The translations under genes and the position numbers were made by a program. From NCBI GenBank assembly GCA_910584055.1, contig CAJTZS010000005.1, positions 1 through 64,000 on the forward strand: 64,000 nucleotides of DNA, in the 5' to 3' direction. This stretch comes from an uncultured Muribaculaceae bacterium. Lineage in GTDB: Bacteria; Bacteroidota; Bacteroidia; Bacteroidales; Muribaculaceae. Shown here in pieces: positions 49,933-58,017 of the stretch. The stretch's first letter is position 1. The number at the start of each line of letters is the position of its first letter. The notes beneath the pieces were generated by a model. It saw only the letters and a list, made by a program, of their open reading frames with translations, was not told where the DNA came from and searched no databases.

Positions 49933-51407
49933 GATTCAGCTACTTGATTAGGTATGGGTAGTTTACGGGGAGCCAGACGGAGGAAACGAATAAACAGCAT
50001 CAGGAGGAGTGCGGAGGTGCCGATGCCTATGGCAAGCGCCCATTCATATGCAATGCTTATTCCCCACAGCCGGTCGGTGATCGCGCCGAACCCCTCCGGA
50101 GCAAAGAAAATATATGTTACGGTCACGGCCGTCATAAATAGAGCCGGGATGAGGGTGATGATATATAATTTGTGTTCTTTTGCGAGATATACGGTTACCG
50201 CCCATAGGGTAAACACGGCAAGCACCTGATTGCACCATGCGAAATATCTCCATAAAGCCTCATATGGGAGAAGCATTATAATGAAGCATATGGCGAAGAT
50301 GGGTAACGATATCAACAATCGTTTCATCACCAGGCGTTGTTTCACGTTCATGAAGTCTGCTGCAATAAGTCTTGCCGAACGCAGGGCAGTGTCGCCAGAA
50401 GTGATGGGTGCGGCAATTACCCCTAATACAGCCAGGATTCCGCCGACTGTGCCAAGCCAGGACTTTGACACGCTATTCACCAGGATTGCCGGACTTCCGT
50501 TTCCGAGGAAATCCTGTAGCCCGTCATATCCGCCTGTGAACGCGATGGCAGCAGCAGCCCATATCAAGGCAACTATCCCTTCTGTCACCATCGCGCCGTA
50601 GAAGACGGGACGAGCATGCTTCTCGTTTTTAAGGCAGCGCGCCATCATCGGTGACTGTGTGGCATGGAATCCGGATATCGCCCCGCATGCAATGGATACG
50701 AACATCATCGGAAATATCGGACTGGCACCGGGATCCGGTTTGTGATTATAGAACTCACTCCAAATCTCGGGCATCGCCGATGAATGGGCATACAGGGCAA
50801 TCAATATGCCAACAGCCATAAACAGCAATGCAAACCCGAAGATGGGATACAGTTTGCCTATCAGTTTGTCGATGGGGAGGAGCGTGGCAAGCATGTAATA
50901 TGCGAATATCACTATAATCCAGAACATTCGGTCGAGGCTTTCCGGAGTCAGCATCGCAAGAAGGTCGGCAGGATTATATACGAACACTGCGCCTACAAGA
51001 ATCATGAGCAGCAATGAAAACACACGCATCGTGTTCTTTATCCCGGTCCCCAATTGGTAGCCGACAATTTCCGGAAGGGATGCGCCATCATTCCTTAGCG
51101 ACAGCATCCCGGAAAGATAGTCGTGAACAGCCCCGGCGAAAATCGTTCCGAACACTATCCACAGAAAAGCCGCCGGCCCGAACATCACACCCATGATCGC
51201 GCCGAATATCGGTCCGAGTCCGGCTATGTTGAGGAATTGGATGAGAAAGACCTTCCATGTGGGTAATTCCACAAAATCGACGCCATCGGCGTGGCGGGTC
51301 ACCGGTGTGGGGCGGGATGCATCCTGACCGAACACCTTTGAAACAAATTTGCCGTAAGTGAAATATCCGGCGATGAGAATCACGAGGGCTATGGAAAACG
51401 AAAGCAT
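49929..51407 (-). CDS. cstA: CstA-family carbon starvation / peptide or pyruvate transporter
   Basis: 492 aa, a short-form CstA (E. coli CstA is about 700) as is usual in Bacteroidetes. It is all hydrophobic helices. Family blocks near the N-terminus: VEYKPTKKW-type text is replaced by DGVDFVELPTWKVFLIQFL, then NIAGLGPIFGAIMGVMFGPA and GAVHDYLSGMLSLRNDG; the middle has HATQSPMMARCLKNE and PITSGDTALRSARLIAAD. CstA imports peptides or pyruvate during carbon limitation. It is encoded 83 bp after the PD40 gene and overlaps the PHP gene by 4 bp. Confidence 0.9.
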   Translation of the reverse strand: MLSFSIALVILIAGYFTYGKFVSKVFGQDASRPTPVTRHADGVDFVELPTWKVFLIQFLNIAGLGPIFGAIMGVMFGPAAFLWIVFGTIFAGAVHDYLSGMLSLRNDGASLPEIVGYQLGTGIKNTMRVFSLLLMILVGAVFVYNPADLLAMLTPESLDRMFWIIVIFAYYMLATLLPIDKLIGKLYPIFGFALLFMAVGILIALYAHSSAMPEIWSEFYNHKPDPGASPIFPMMFVSIACGAISGFHATQSPMMARCLKNEKHARPVFYGAMVTEGIVALIWAAAAIAFTGGYDGLQDFLGNGSPAILVNSVSKSWLGTVGGILAVLGVIAAPITSGDTALRSARLIAADFMNVKQRLVMKRLLISLPIFAICFIIMLLPYEALWRYFAWCNQVLAVFTLWAVTVYLAKEHKLYIITLIPALFMTAVTVTYIFFAPEGFGAITDRLWGISIAYEWALAIGIGTSALLLMLFIRFLRLAPRKLPIPNQVAES

Positions 51408-51420
51408 ATCTGGTATTATG

Positions 51421-51470
51421 GGATTTATGGGGCGATATAAGGCTGAATGGGGCGGTATGGGGATTTTTGG
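51421..51470. repeat. Decamer array, 5 units
   Basis: Five phased 10-mers (GGATTTATGG, GGCGATATAA, GGCTGAATGG, GGCGGTATGG, GGATTTTTGG) fill the gap between the PD40 gene and cstA. The family reads plus strand although both genes are on the minus strand. Confidence 0.65.
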
Positions 51471-51490
51471 GGGCTTTTTCAGACAGTCCC

Positions 51491-52705
51491 TTATTGTCTT
51501 TGCTCTGCGCGGTAGACTTCGCTGCGGAGACGGCGGAGGGCTTCGCGTTCTTTTTCTGTCTCTGATTCGAGAGAACGTATCTGCGCCTTCATGGAGCTGC
51601 CCTTGTTGATTGCGAACTTATGACGAAGATCGGAGAGGCGGCTCAGTTTCTGATTGAAAGCCTTTTCCGCCGCAAGATATTTTTTCATCATTGTTTTCCC
51701 TCCCGATGTCTGGAAATCGTTGAGGGTGGTATAGGTTATGCCTCCTTTCATCGGGAATATGAAATCCACCTGCTTTTTCACCTGACCCGGGGTGATAGCC
51801 TGAATTTCATCAAGAAGTGAGGAGTAATCATTTTCTCCCCAGGTGGATTTATAATCGCGGATAAAAGCAAGGTCCGGAATATTCTCCGTTTCTTCGGAAT
51901 TATAGTTCCTGCGGAGATCATTCACCTTGAAGAGATACACCGTGAGGTTGTCTCCGAGTTGATTGCGGTCTGTTGCCCACCAGCCCACGCCATTCAGTTC
52001 ATCTATGGCGAGGAGGTAATCATCGTAAGGAGAGTTGTATGGCATTCCGATGTTCTGCGGTTGGAGGTATTCCCCGTCGGCGGCATCGCGGGTTGCCACG
52101 AAGATGTCGTAACCTCCGAGTGACTCCTCATTGTCCGAAGCATAATAGAGGGTGACACCGTCAGACATCATGAAAGGATACATCGCATTCCCTCCATTGT
52201 TGAGGATATCCGGCGTTTCTGTGGGTTCATGCCAGGAGCCGTCGGTCAACCTGATAGACTCCACGATGCGAAAGATACCGGTGGAGTCGGGTTGCGCCCA
52301 CATCTTGAAATCGTTACCCTCGTTGGTGAAAACATAATCGGCATCGGTCTGCTCGAAAGGTATGTCATCGGCATTGCCGAGCGACCCTGCGGAAAACGGG
52401 AGCTTGTATGCCTTGAAGAACTCCTCCTTCGGCACCGCAATGCTGTCGAGGATTACCAGTTGCTCAACCCTTTCAAGGAAGTTCTCGGCTTTCATCAGCT
52501 CTCTCTCCTGCTCTTCGAGCTGAGGAGGTGTTTTCTTTTTGGCTTTTTTCCTGGCAGCGGCATATTGTTTTGCGGCTTCCTCGAAATCATAATTCATGAA
52601 AGCTTCGCGTCCGGCTTCCAGATACTCCTCCACAGACGGCGATTTCGCCGGGGCTGCGGCTGCCATTGAAACTATAGCGATCGATATGTAATTCAGAAAA
52701 TTCAT
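51491..52705 (-). CDS. PD40-repeat periplasmic protein
   Basis: 404 aa from ATG 52705; the longer frame upstream runs through the promoter. Signal peptide (about 1-18, ending AAAAP). A TPR-like helix pair follows (about 20-65: VEEYLEAGREAFMNYDFEEAAKQY), then a WD40/PD40-type beta-propeller (about 100-270) with MMSDGVTLYYASDNEESLGGYD, a repeat signature, and LAIDELNGVGWWATDRN. The C-terminus is a long coiled coil (about 330-404). Such proteins resemble TolB or PorE-like envelope proteins, but there is no OmpA peptidoglycan-binding domain. Function unknown; probably first gene of the transcript including cstA and the cob genes. Confidence 0.78.
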   Translation of the reverse strand: MNFLNYISIAIVSMAAAAPAKSPSVEEYLEAGREAFMNYDFEEAAKQYAAARKKAKKKTPPQLEEQERELMKAENFLERVEQLVILDSIAVPKEEFFKAYKLPFSAGSLGNADDIPFEQTDADYVFTNEGNDFKMWAQPDSTGIFRIVESIRLTDGSWHEPTETPDILNNGGNAMYPFMMSDGVTLYYASDNEESLGGYDIFVATRDAADGEYLQPQNIGMPYNSPYDDYLLAIDELNGVGWWATDRNQLGDNLTVYLFKVNDLRRNYNSEETENIPDLAFIRDYKSTWGENDYSSLLDEIQAITPGQVKKQVDFIFPMKGGITYTTLNDFQTSGGKTMMKKYLAAEKAFNQKLSRLSDLRHKFAINKGSSMKAQIRSLESETEKEREALRRLRSEVYRAEQRQ

Positions 52706-52710
52706 AATGG

Positions 52711-52742
52711 CAAAATTAGTTAAATTATTTGGAATTGGCAAT
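52711..52742 (-). promoter_or_regulatory. Promoter of the PD40 gene (nearly leaderless)
   Basis: On the minus strand ATTG (52739-52742), 20-nt spacer, TAATTTTG (52711-52718). The ATG at 52705 begins only 5 bases after the box, so the mRNA would have almost no 5' UTR. Confidence 0.6.
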
Positions 52743-52787
52743 AGATAGATAAATAGGTTCGCGCCCTGATGCATGCACATGAGAAAG

Positions 52788-52824
52788 AAAAGTGAGCACT
52801 TTTAAGAAATTTTTATTAACTTTG
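52788..52824 (+). promoter_or_regulatory. ETF operon promoter with upstream palindrome
   Basis: TAACTTTG at 52817-52824 is the -7 box; no TTTG lies at the right distance. A perfect palindrome AAAAGTG-AG-CACTTTT (52788-52803) covers the place of the missing -33 box and could be an operator. The leader to ATG 52890 is about 60 nt. Confidence 0.5.
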
Positions 52825-52889
52825 TGGCGAAATGTGGAAATACGTGAACTGATTTCATAGTAGAAAACAAACTAAAGATATATCAAATT

Positions 52890-53759
52890 ATGAGTTTGAA
52901 CATCATTGTATTGGCCAAGCAGGTGCCCGACACCCGCAATGTCGGCAAGGATGCGATGAAGGAAGACGGCACTATCAATCGCGCCGCGCTTCCCGCGATC
53001 TTCAACCCTGAGGATCTCAACGCCCTCGAGCAGGCCCTTAAGTTGAAAGAGATGTATCCCGGCACTACGGTGACCCTGCTTACGATGGGTCCGGCGCGTG
53101 CCGCGGAGGTTATCCGTGAAGGACTCTATCGTGGCGCAGACCGCGGTATCGTGCTTTCTGACCGTGCCTTTGCGGGGGCTGACACCCTCGCCACTTCATA
53201 CGCTCTAAATGCGGCAGTGCGTAAGATCGGCAACTACGATCTTATAATCGGCGGCCGTCAGGCCATCGATGGAGACACAGCCCAGGTAGGTCCCCAGATC
53301 GCGGAGAAGCTTAAGATTCCTCAGGTGACATACGCGGAGGAAATCGTGGAAGTCAAAGATGGCAAAGTTATCGTGAAGCGTCGTCTTGAAGGTGGCGTTG
53401 AGACTGTCAAGGCTCCCCTCCCCGTTGTTATTACCGTCAACGGCTCTGCTGATGAGTGCCGTCCGCGCAATGCGCGCAATGTGCAGAAATATAAATATGC
53501 CGCAGTTCCCTCCGAGGTTGCCAATGATGAAGAGAAGAAAGCTTTCATCGCGGCTCGTCCGTATCTTGAGATCGGGGAGTGGACGGCAGCTACAGTCGAG
53601 GCAGATCTCGCTCAGTGCGGTCTCGCCGGCAGCCCGACAAAGGTGAAGGGTATCGAGAACGTTGTCTTCACCGCCAAGGACGCGCGCCGCATCGAGAATA
53701 ATGATGAGGAACTTGAAGGCCTCATCAAGGAATTAATAGCTAACCACACTATCGGCTAA
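52890..53759 (+). CDS. etfB: Electron transfer flavoprotein subunit beta
   Basis: 289 aa, somewhat longer than typical beta subunits (~255). It starts LNIIVLAKQVPDTRNVG. Nucleotide-binding region NPEDLNALEQALKLKE; family blocks VTLLTMGPARAAEVIREGLYRGADRGIVLSD and GRQAIDGDTAQVGPQIAEKL. With EtfA it binds FAD and AMP (or a second FAD in bifurcating types) and passes electrons from acyl-CoA dehydrogenases. Its partner etfA begins 4 bp later, followed by an acyl-CoA dehydrogenase gene. Confidence 0.95.
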   Translation: MSLNIIVLAKQVPDTRNVGKDAMKEDGTINRAALPAIFNPEDLNALEQALKLKEMYPGTTVTLLTMGPARAAEVIREGLYRGADRGIVLSDRAFAGADTLATSYALNAAVRKIGNYDLIIGGRQAIDGDTAQVGPQIAEKLKIPQVTYAEEIVEVKDGKVIVKRRLEGGVETVKAPLPVVITVNGSADECRPRNARNVQKYKYAAVPSEVANDEEKKAFIAARPYLEIGEWTAATVEADLAQCGLAGSPTKVKGIENVVFTAKDARRIENNDEELEGLIKELIANHTIG

Positions 53760-53763
53760 AATT

Positions 53764-54795
53764 ATGGCAACAGACAAGAATAATTTGATCGTATATTGCG
53801 AATATGAGGACGGCAAGGTTGCAGATGTCAGCCTTGAACTCCTTACAAAAGGCCGCACACTTGCCGACAAGCTCGGAATCAAGCTTGAAGCCGTTGTGGC
53901 AGGCGACAATCTGAAGGACATAGAGAAGCAGATCTTCCCTTATGGTGTGGATCGTGTGTATAAGGTGCAGGATCATCGTCTTTATCCATATACTTCACTT
54001 CCCCACAGCTCCATCCTTATCAATCTATTTAAGGAAATTCAGCCCCGCATCGCATTCATGGGTGCTACGGCAATCGGTCGTGACCTGGGCCCGCGTGTAT
54101 CTTCTGCCCTTCACAGCGGTCTTACCGCAGACTGCACGGCTCTTGAGATCGGTGACCACAAGGATGCCAAGACAGGGACGGAGTATAAAGACCTTCTCCT
54201 TCAGATCCGTCCGGCATTCGGCGGTAACATCGTGGCTACAATCGTCAATCCCGAGTGCCGCCCGCAGATGGCGACAGTGCGCGAGGGAGTGATGAAGAAA
54301 GAGGTCCGCGATTCAAACTATGTCGGAGAGGTTATAGATCTTGACGTGAACAAATACACTTCTCCCGAGGATTATGTGGTTGAGGTCATTGACCGTCATA
54401 TCGAGAAATCCAAGGTTAACCTCAAGGGCGCTCCCGTGGTTGTGGCCGGTGGATACGGAGTGGGAAGCAAAGAGAATTTCGAACTTCTCACCAAACTTGC
54501 AGATGTGCTCGGCGGTGAGGTCGGTGCAAGCCGTGCCGCAGTAGATGCCGGTTGGGTTGACCATGACCGTCAGATCGGTCAGACTGGTGTCACTGTCCGT
54601 CCGAAGCTCTATATCGCTTGCGGTATTTCCGGTCAGATCCAGCATATCGCCGGCATGCAGGACAGCTCGATCATCATTTCCATCAACTCAGATCCTGACG
54701 CACCGATCAACACAATCGCAGACTATGTGATCACTGGCAAGATGGAGGATGTCGTTCCCAAATTAATCAAGTATTACAAAAAGAATTCCAAGTAA
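53764..54795 (+). CDS. etfA: Electron transfer flavoprotein subunit alpha
   Basis: 343 aa. The N-terminal domain has VYCEYEDGKVADVSLELL and FMGATAIGRDLGPRVSSALHSGL. The C-terminal FAD domain has VVVAGGYGVGSKENFELL, GGEVGASRAAVDAGW, QIGQTGVTVRPKLYIACGIS and SGQIQHIAGMQDSSIIISIN, all hallmarks of EtfA. It forms the ETF dimer with EtfB and lies 5 bp before the acyl-CoA dehydrogenase gene. Confidence 0.95.
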   Translation: MATDKNNLIVYCEYEDGKVADVSLELLTKGRTLADKLGIKLEAVVAGDNLKDIEKQIFPYGVDRVYKVQDHRLYPYTSLPHSSILINLFKEIQPRIAFMGATAIGRDLGPRVSSALHSGLTADCTALEIGDHKDAKTGTEYKDLLLQIRPAFGGNIVATIVNPECRPQMATVREGVMKKEVRDSNYVGEVIDLDVNKYTSPEDYVVEVIDRHIEKSKVNLKGAPVVVAGGYGVGSKENFELLTKLADVLGGEVGASRAAVDAGWVDHDRQIGQTGVTVRPKLYIACGISGQIQHIAGMQDSSIIISINSDPDAPINTIADYVITGKMEDVVPKLIKYYKKNSK

Positions 54796-54800
54796 ACAAG

Positions 54801-56504
54801 ATGGCTAATTTCTATACAGACAACGAAGCTCTGAAACTTCACCTCAATCATCCGATGATGAAGAAAATTGTGGAGCTTAAAGAGAGAAACTTCGCCGATG
54901 CCGATAAATTCGACTATGCTCCTCAGAATTTCGAGGATGCTATGGACAGCTATGACCGAGTGCTTGATATCGTCGGTGAAATTTGTGGCGACATCATCGC
55001 GGAGAATGCCGAAGATGTGGATCATAACGGCCCCCGCGTGGAGAATAGCCGTGTGATATATGCCGAGGGCACCAAGAAGAACCTTGACGCTTGCCGCAAG
55101 GCGGGTCTGATGGGCATGTCGATGCCACGTCGTCTTGGCGGTCTCAATTTCCCGATCACTCCCTATATAATGGCTGCCGACATGGTGAGCCGTGCGGATG
55201 CCGGTTTCGAGAACCTCTGGGGTCTTCAGGACTGCGCGGAGACGATATATGAGTTTGCCGACGATGCGCAGAAAGAGAAATACATTCCCCGCGTGTGCGC
55301 AGGGGAGACAATGTCTATGGACCTGACTGAACCGGATGCCGGTTCAGACCTTCAGTCTGTAATGCTCAAGGCTTCGCAGAAGGAAGACGGTTCATGGGTG
55401 CTCAACGGCGTGAAGCGTTTCATCACCAACGGTGACAGCGACATCCACTTGGTGCTCGCCCGTAGCGAGGAAGGCACTAAAGACGGCCGTGGACTTTCGA
55501 TGTTCATCTATGACAAACGTAACGGTGGCGTTAACGTACGCCGTATCGAAAACAAGATGGGTATCAAGGGTAGCCCGACATGCGAACTCGTTTACAAGGA
55601 CGCTCCCTGTGAGTTGGTAGGCAGCCGCAAGCTCGGTCTTATCAAATATGTGATGGCTCTTATGAACGGTGCGCGTCTCGGAATTGCCGCTCAGAGCGTG
55701 GGTATCAGCGAGCATGCTTACCGCGAAGCATTGCAGTATGCAAAAGAGCGTAAACAGTTCGGCAAGGCCATCATCGAATTCCCTGCGGTGGCAGAGATTC
55801 TCTCTCTGATGAAGGCTAAACTCGATGCCAGCCGTACACTCCTCTACGCATGTTCACGCTTCGTGGATATGTATAAGATCTACGATGACATAGCAAAGGA
55901 ACGCAAACTCGAGGTCGAGGAGAAAAAGGAGGCTAAGTTTTATAGCCGTCTTGCCGACGCGTTCACTCCGCTTGCAAAGGGTATGACTTCCGAATTCTGC
56001 AACCAGAATGCGTATGACTGCATCCAGATTCATGGAGGTTCAGGTTTCATGAAGGATTATGCCTGCGAGCAGATTTATCGTGACGCACGCATCACTTCGA
56101 TTTATGAAGGTACGACACAGCTTCAGGTTGTGGCGGCGATCCGCCACGTCACCACTGGAACATACCTCGACTGGATTAAGGGTGAAGAGGCAAATCAGGT
56201 TGTTGCCGAGGACGAAGCTGTTAAGGCTACACTTCAGTTCATGACACAGCAGTATGCCGATGCCGTTGAGGCTGTGAATGGCGTTGACGATCCCAAATTC
56301 CATGACTTCATGGCACGTCGCCTTGTGGAAATGGCCGGTTATATCGTGATGGGTTATCTGATGCTCGACGACACCCAGCGCGATGCGTCCTTCCGCAAAT
56401 CGCTCCATGTCTTCGTGAACTACGGCAAAGCCGAAGTTGCAAAGCATGCCGACTTTATCGGCAACTTCCGCCCCGAAGAAATAACTGATTATTTGTATAA
56501 TTGA
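54801..56504 (+). CDS. Acyl-CoA dehydrogenase
   Basis: 567 aa, longer than standard acyl-CoA dehydrogenases (~380) because of a C-terminal helical extension (about 440-567), as seen in Bacteroidetes ETF-linked members. FAD and substrate blocks: MDLTEPDAGSDLQSVMLKA, FITNGDSD, RLGIAAQSVGISEHAY, ERKQFGKAI, YDCIQIHGGSGFMKDY. The catalytic Glu is in ITSIYEGTTQLQ (near residue 437). It oxidises an acyl-CoA and gives electrons to the EtfBA pair encoded upstream. The substrate is not deducible. The promoter for rpsF overlaps its last codons. Confidence 0.93.
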   Translation: MANFYTDNEALKLHLNHPMMKKIVELKERNFADADKFDYAPQNFEDAMDSYDRVLDIVGEICGDIIAENAEDVDHNGPRVENSRVIYAEGTKKNLDACRKAGLMGMSMPRRLGGLNFPITPYIMAADMVSRADAGFENLWGLQDCAETIYEFADDAQKEKYIPRVCAGETMSMDLTEPDAGSDLQSVMLKASQKEDGSWVLNGVKRFITNGDSDIHLVLARSEEGTKDGRGLSMFIYDKRNGGVNVRRIENKMGIKGSPTCELVYKDAPCELVGSRKLGLIKYVMALMNGARLGIAAQSVGISEHAYREALQYAKERKQFGKAIIEFPAVAEILSLMKAKLDASRTLLYACSRFVDMYKIYDDIAKERKLEVEEKKEAKFYSRLADAFTPLAKGMTSEFCNQNAYDCIQIHGGSGFMKDYACEQIYRDARITSIYEGTTQLQVVAAIRHVTTGTYLDWIKGEEANQVVAEDEAVKATLQFMTQQYADAVEAVNGVDDPKFHDFMARRLVEMAGYIVMGYLMLDDTQRDASFRKSLHVFVNYGKAEVAKHADFIGNFRPEEITDYLYN

Positions 56505-56523
56505 GAATAAATTATTAACTTTG
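56492..56523 (+). promoter_or_regulatory. Promoter of rpsF-rpsR-rplI
   Basis: TTTG at 56492-56495 (inside the end of the acyl-CoA dehydrogenase gene), 20-nt spacer, TAACTTTG at 56516-56523: a full consensus promoter. Confidence 0.75.
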
Positions 56524-56566
56524 CGGCGGTTTTCACGCGGGGAGTGCTCCTGTGAGAGAACCGCCG
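56524..56566 (+). promoter_or_regulatory. Structured leader of the S6-S18 operon
   Basis: Outer stem CGGCGGTT with AACCGCCG, then TCAC with GTGA, then GGAG with CTCC at the tip. Position directly before rpsF suggests the autoregulatory RNA element bound by the S6:S18 complex; I cannot confirm that its CCG-containing binding site is present. The 5' arm may be trimmed if transcription starts near 56527. Confidence 0.5.
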
Positions 56567-56603
56567 TAAATATTTTATTATAAATCAATCATTTACAAAA
56601 CGT

Positions 56604-56990
56604 ATGAATAACTACGAGACCGTTTTCATTTTAACTCCCGTTTTGTCTGACGAACAGATGAAGGAAGCGGTAGAAAAATTCAAAGACGTTCTGAAGGCAA
56701 ACAACGCCGAAATCGTCAATGAAGAACTGTGGGGTCTGCGCAAGCTCGCTTATCCCATCCAGAAGAAATCCACCGGCTTCTATGTGCTGGTTGAGTTCAA
56801 AGGTGAACCCACTATCGTCAAGAAACTCGAGACAGCTTTCCGCCGCGACGAGCGCGTGATCCGCTTCTTGACATTCCGTCTTGACAAATACGCCGCTGAA
56901 TACGCAGAGAAGCGTCGTAACCTGAGAGCAAGCAAAGCAAGTGAGAAACCCGCCGAGGCAGAGGCCAAAGCAGAAGCAAAGGAGGCATAA
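56604..56990 (+). CDS. rpsF: 30S ribosomal protein S6
   Basis: 128 aa. Starts NNYETVFILTPVLSDEQMKE, followed by LWGLRKLAYPIQKKSTGFYVLVEF and ERVIRFLTFRLDKY, all typical of S6. The C-terminal tail is Ala/Lys/Glu-rich (AEAKAEAKEA), a common extension. It binds 16S rRNA with S18, which is encoded 2 bp downstream. Confidence 0.97.
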   Translation: MNNYETVFILTPVLSDEQMKEAVEKFKDVLKANNAEIVNEELWGLRKLAYPIQKKSTGFYVLVEFKGEPTIVKKLETAFRRDERVIRFLTFRLDKYAAEYAEKRRNLRASKASEKPAEAEAKAEAKEA

Positions 56991-56992
56991 TC

Positions 56993-57259
56993 ATGGCAGC
57001 AAACAACGAAATCCGTTATCTCACCCCCCTTACGGTGGATACTAAGAAGAAAAAATACTGCCGTTTCAAACGCAGCGGTATTAAATATATCGATTACAAG
57101 GATCCTGAGTTCTTGAAGAAATTCCTCAACGAGCAGGGTAAGATCCTTCCCCGCCGCATCACGGGAACATCTCTCAAGTTCCAGAGAAGGGTTGCACAGG
57201 CCGTGAAACGCGCCCGTCATCTCGCTCTCCTTCCCTATGTGACCGACTTGATGAAATAA
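56993..57259 (+). CDS. rpsR: 30S ribosomal protein S18
   Basis: 88 aa. Family core KKKKYCRFKRSGIKYIDYKD, LKKFLNEQGKILPRRITGT and QRRVAQAVKRARHLALLPYV. It forms a heterodimer with S6 on the 30S platform. The gene is tightly linked to rpsF. Confidence 0.97.
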   Translation: MAANNEIRYLTPLTVDTKKKKYCRFKRSGIKYIDYKDPEFLKKFLNEQGKILPRRITGTSLKFQRRVAQAVKRARHLALLPYVTDLMK

Positions 57260-57292
57260 TCATTTTTTTAACCTGATAAAAGCAACAACACA

Positions 57293-57748
57293 ATGAAAGT
57301 AATACTCAAAGAGAATGTAGCCAGTTTAGGTTATAAGGATGATGTGGTTGAGGTTAAAGACGGTTACGGCCGCAATTACCTCATTCCCCAGGGTCTTGCT
57401 ATCGTGGCTTCAAATGCAGCTCTCAAGCAGCTTGCCGAGAACCAGAGACAGCGTGCCCACAAAATTGCCAAGATACTTGAGGATGCTCAGGCTGCAGCTG
57501 CAGCTCTTGAGGGCGTTAAGCTTACAATAACAGCCAAGGCAGCAGCTTCGGGCGCTATCTATGGCTCAGTAGGTGCAGCCCAGATTTCAGAGGCTCTTGC
57601 AAAGCTTGGCCATGAGATCGACCGCAAGATCATCAACCTTAAGGATGCCATCAAGGCTGTCGGCGTTTACACCGCAACTGTGAAATTCCATAAGGAGGTT
57701 GAGCAGCCTATCGAAGTAGAGGTTGTAGCCGAAGAGGAGGATAAATAA
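57293..57748 (+). CDS. rplI: 50S ribosomal protein L9
   Basis: 151 aa. The N-terminal domain MKVILKENVASLGYKDDVVEVKDGY with GRNYLIPQGLA is diagnostic. A long connecting helix (about 45-80, Ala/Gln/Lys-rich) and the C-terminal rRNA-binding domain follow. It ends the rpsF-rpsR-rplI operon, with a strong terminator 22 bp later. Confidence 0.97.
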   Translation: MKVILKENVASLGYKDDVVEVKDGYGRNYLIPQGLAIVASNAALKQLAENQRQRAHKIAKILEDAQAAAAALEGVKLTITAKAAASGAIYGSVGAAQISEALAKLGHEIDRKIINLKDAIKAVGVYTATVKFHKEVEQPIEVEVVAEEEDK

Positions 57749-57769
57749 ATTCCATACCCCAAGATAGGA

Positions 57770-57801
57770 ATCCCGTCCGCATTTACGGACGGGATTTTTT
57801 T
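57770..57801 (+). terminator. Intrinsic terminator of the rplI operon
   Basis: A perfect 10-bp stem ATCCCGTCCG with CGGACGGGAT, 6-nt loop CATTTA, followed by six T. The end of the T-run doubles as the TTTG -33 box of the dnaN promoter. Confidence 0.93.
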
Positions 57802-57829
57802 GTTTATACCGTCAAATTGATTATCTTTG
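57799..57829 (+). promoter_or_regulatory. Promoter of dnaN
   Basis: TTTG at 57799-57802, 19-nt spacer, TATCTTTG at 57822-57829. The start is expected near 57835, giving a leader of about 180 nt that contains the decamer array. Confidence 0.78.
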
Positions 57830-57872
57830 CAAGTTGAAGGATTCCGCTTGGCGGGATAGGACCGGGGTTTAG

Positions 57873-57962
57873 GGGCTGAATAGGGCGGGATAGGGCGAGA
57901 TAGGGCTGAATAGGGCCGGATAGGGCGAGATAGGGCTGAATAGGGCCGGATAGGGCTGAATA
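57873..57962. repeat. Tandem decamer array GGGCTGAATA, 9 units, in the dnaN leader
   Basis: Nine phased 10-mers: four GGGCTGAATA, two GGGCCGGATA, two GGGCGAGATA and one GGGCGGGATA. Neighbouring sequence on both sides (GCGGGATAGGACCGG, GGGTATAGGGATATAG) looks like decayed units. Everything lies inside the presumed 5' UTR of dnaN, 55 bp before the start codon. Confidence 0.85.
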
Positions 57963-58017
57963 GGGTATAGGGATATAGATGAAAGAGTTTTGATAAAAAT
58001 TAAAAACAAGATAAGAT

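Noticed and set aside
51408..51490. Cobalamin riboswitch before the cob genes
   Set aside because: The gap is only 83 bp and made of decamers; no B12-box or multi-helix fold could be seen there or before the PD40 gene.
57873..57962. CRISPR array (also considered at 63791-63870)
   Set aside because: Units of 10 nt are contiguous with no unique spacers, and no cas genes are present.
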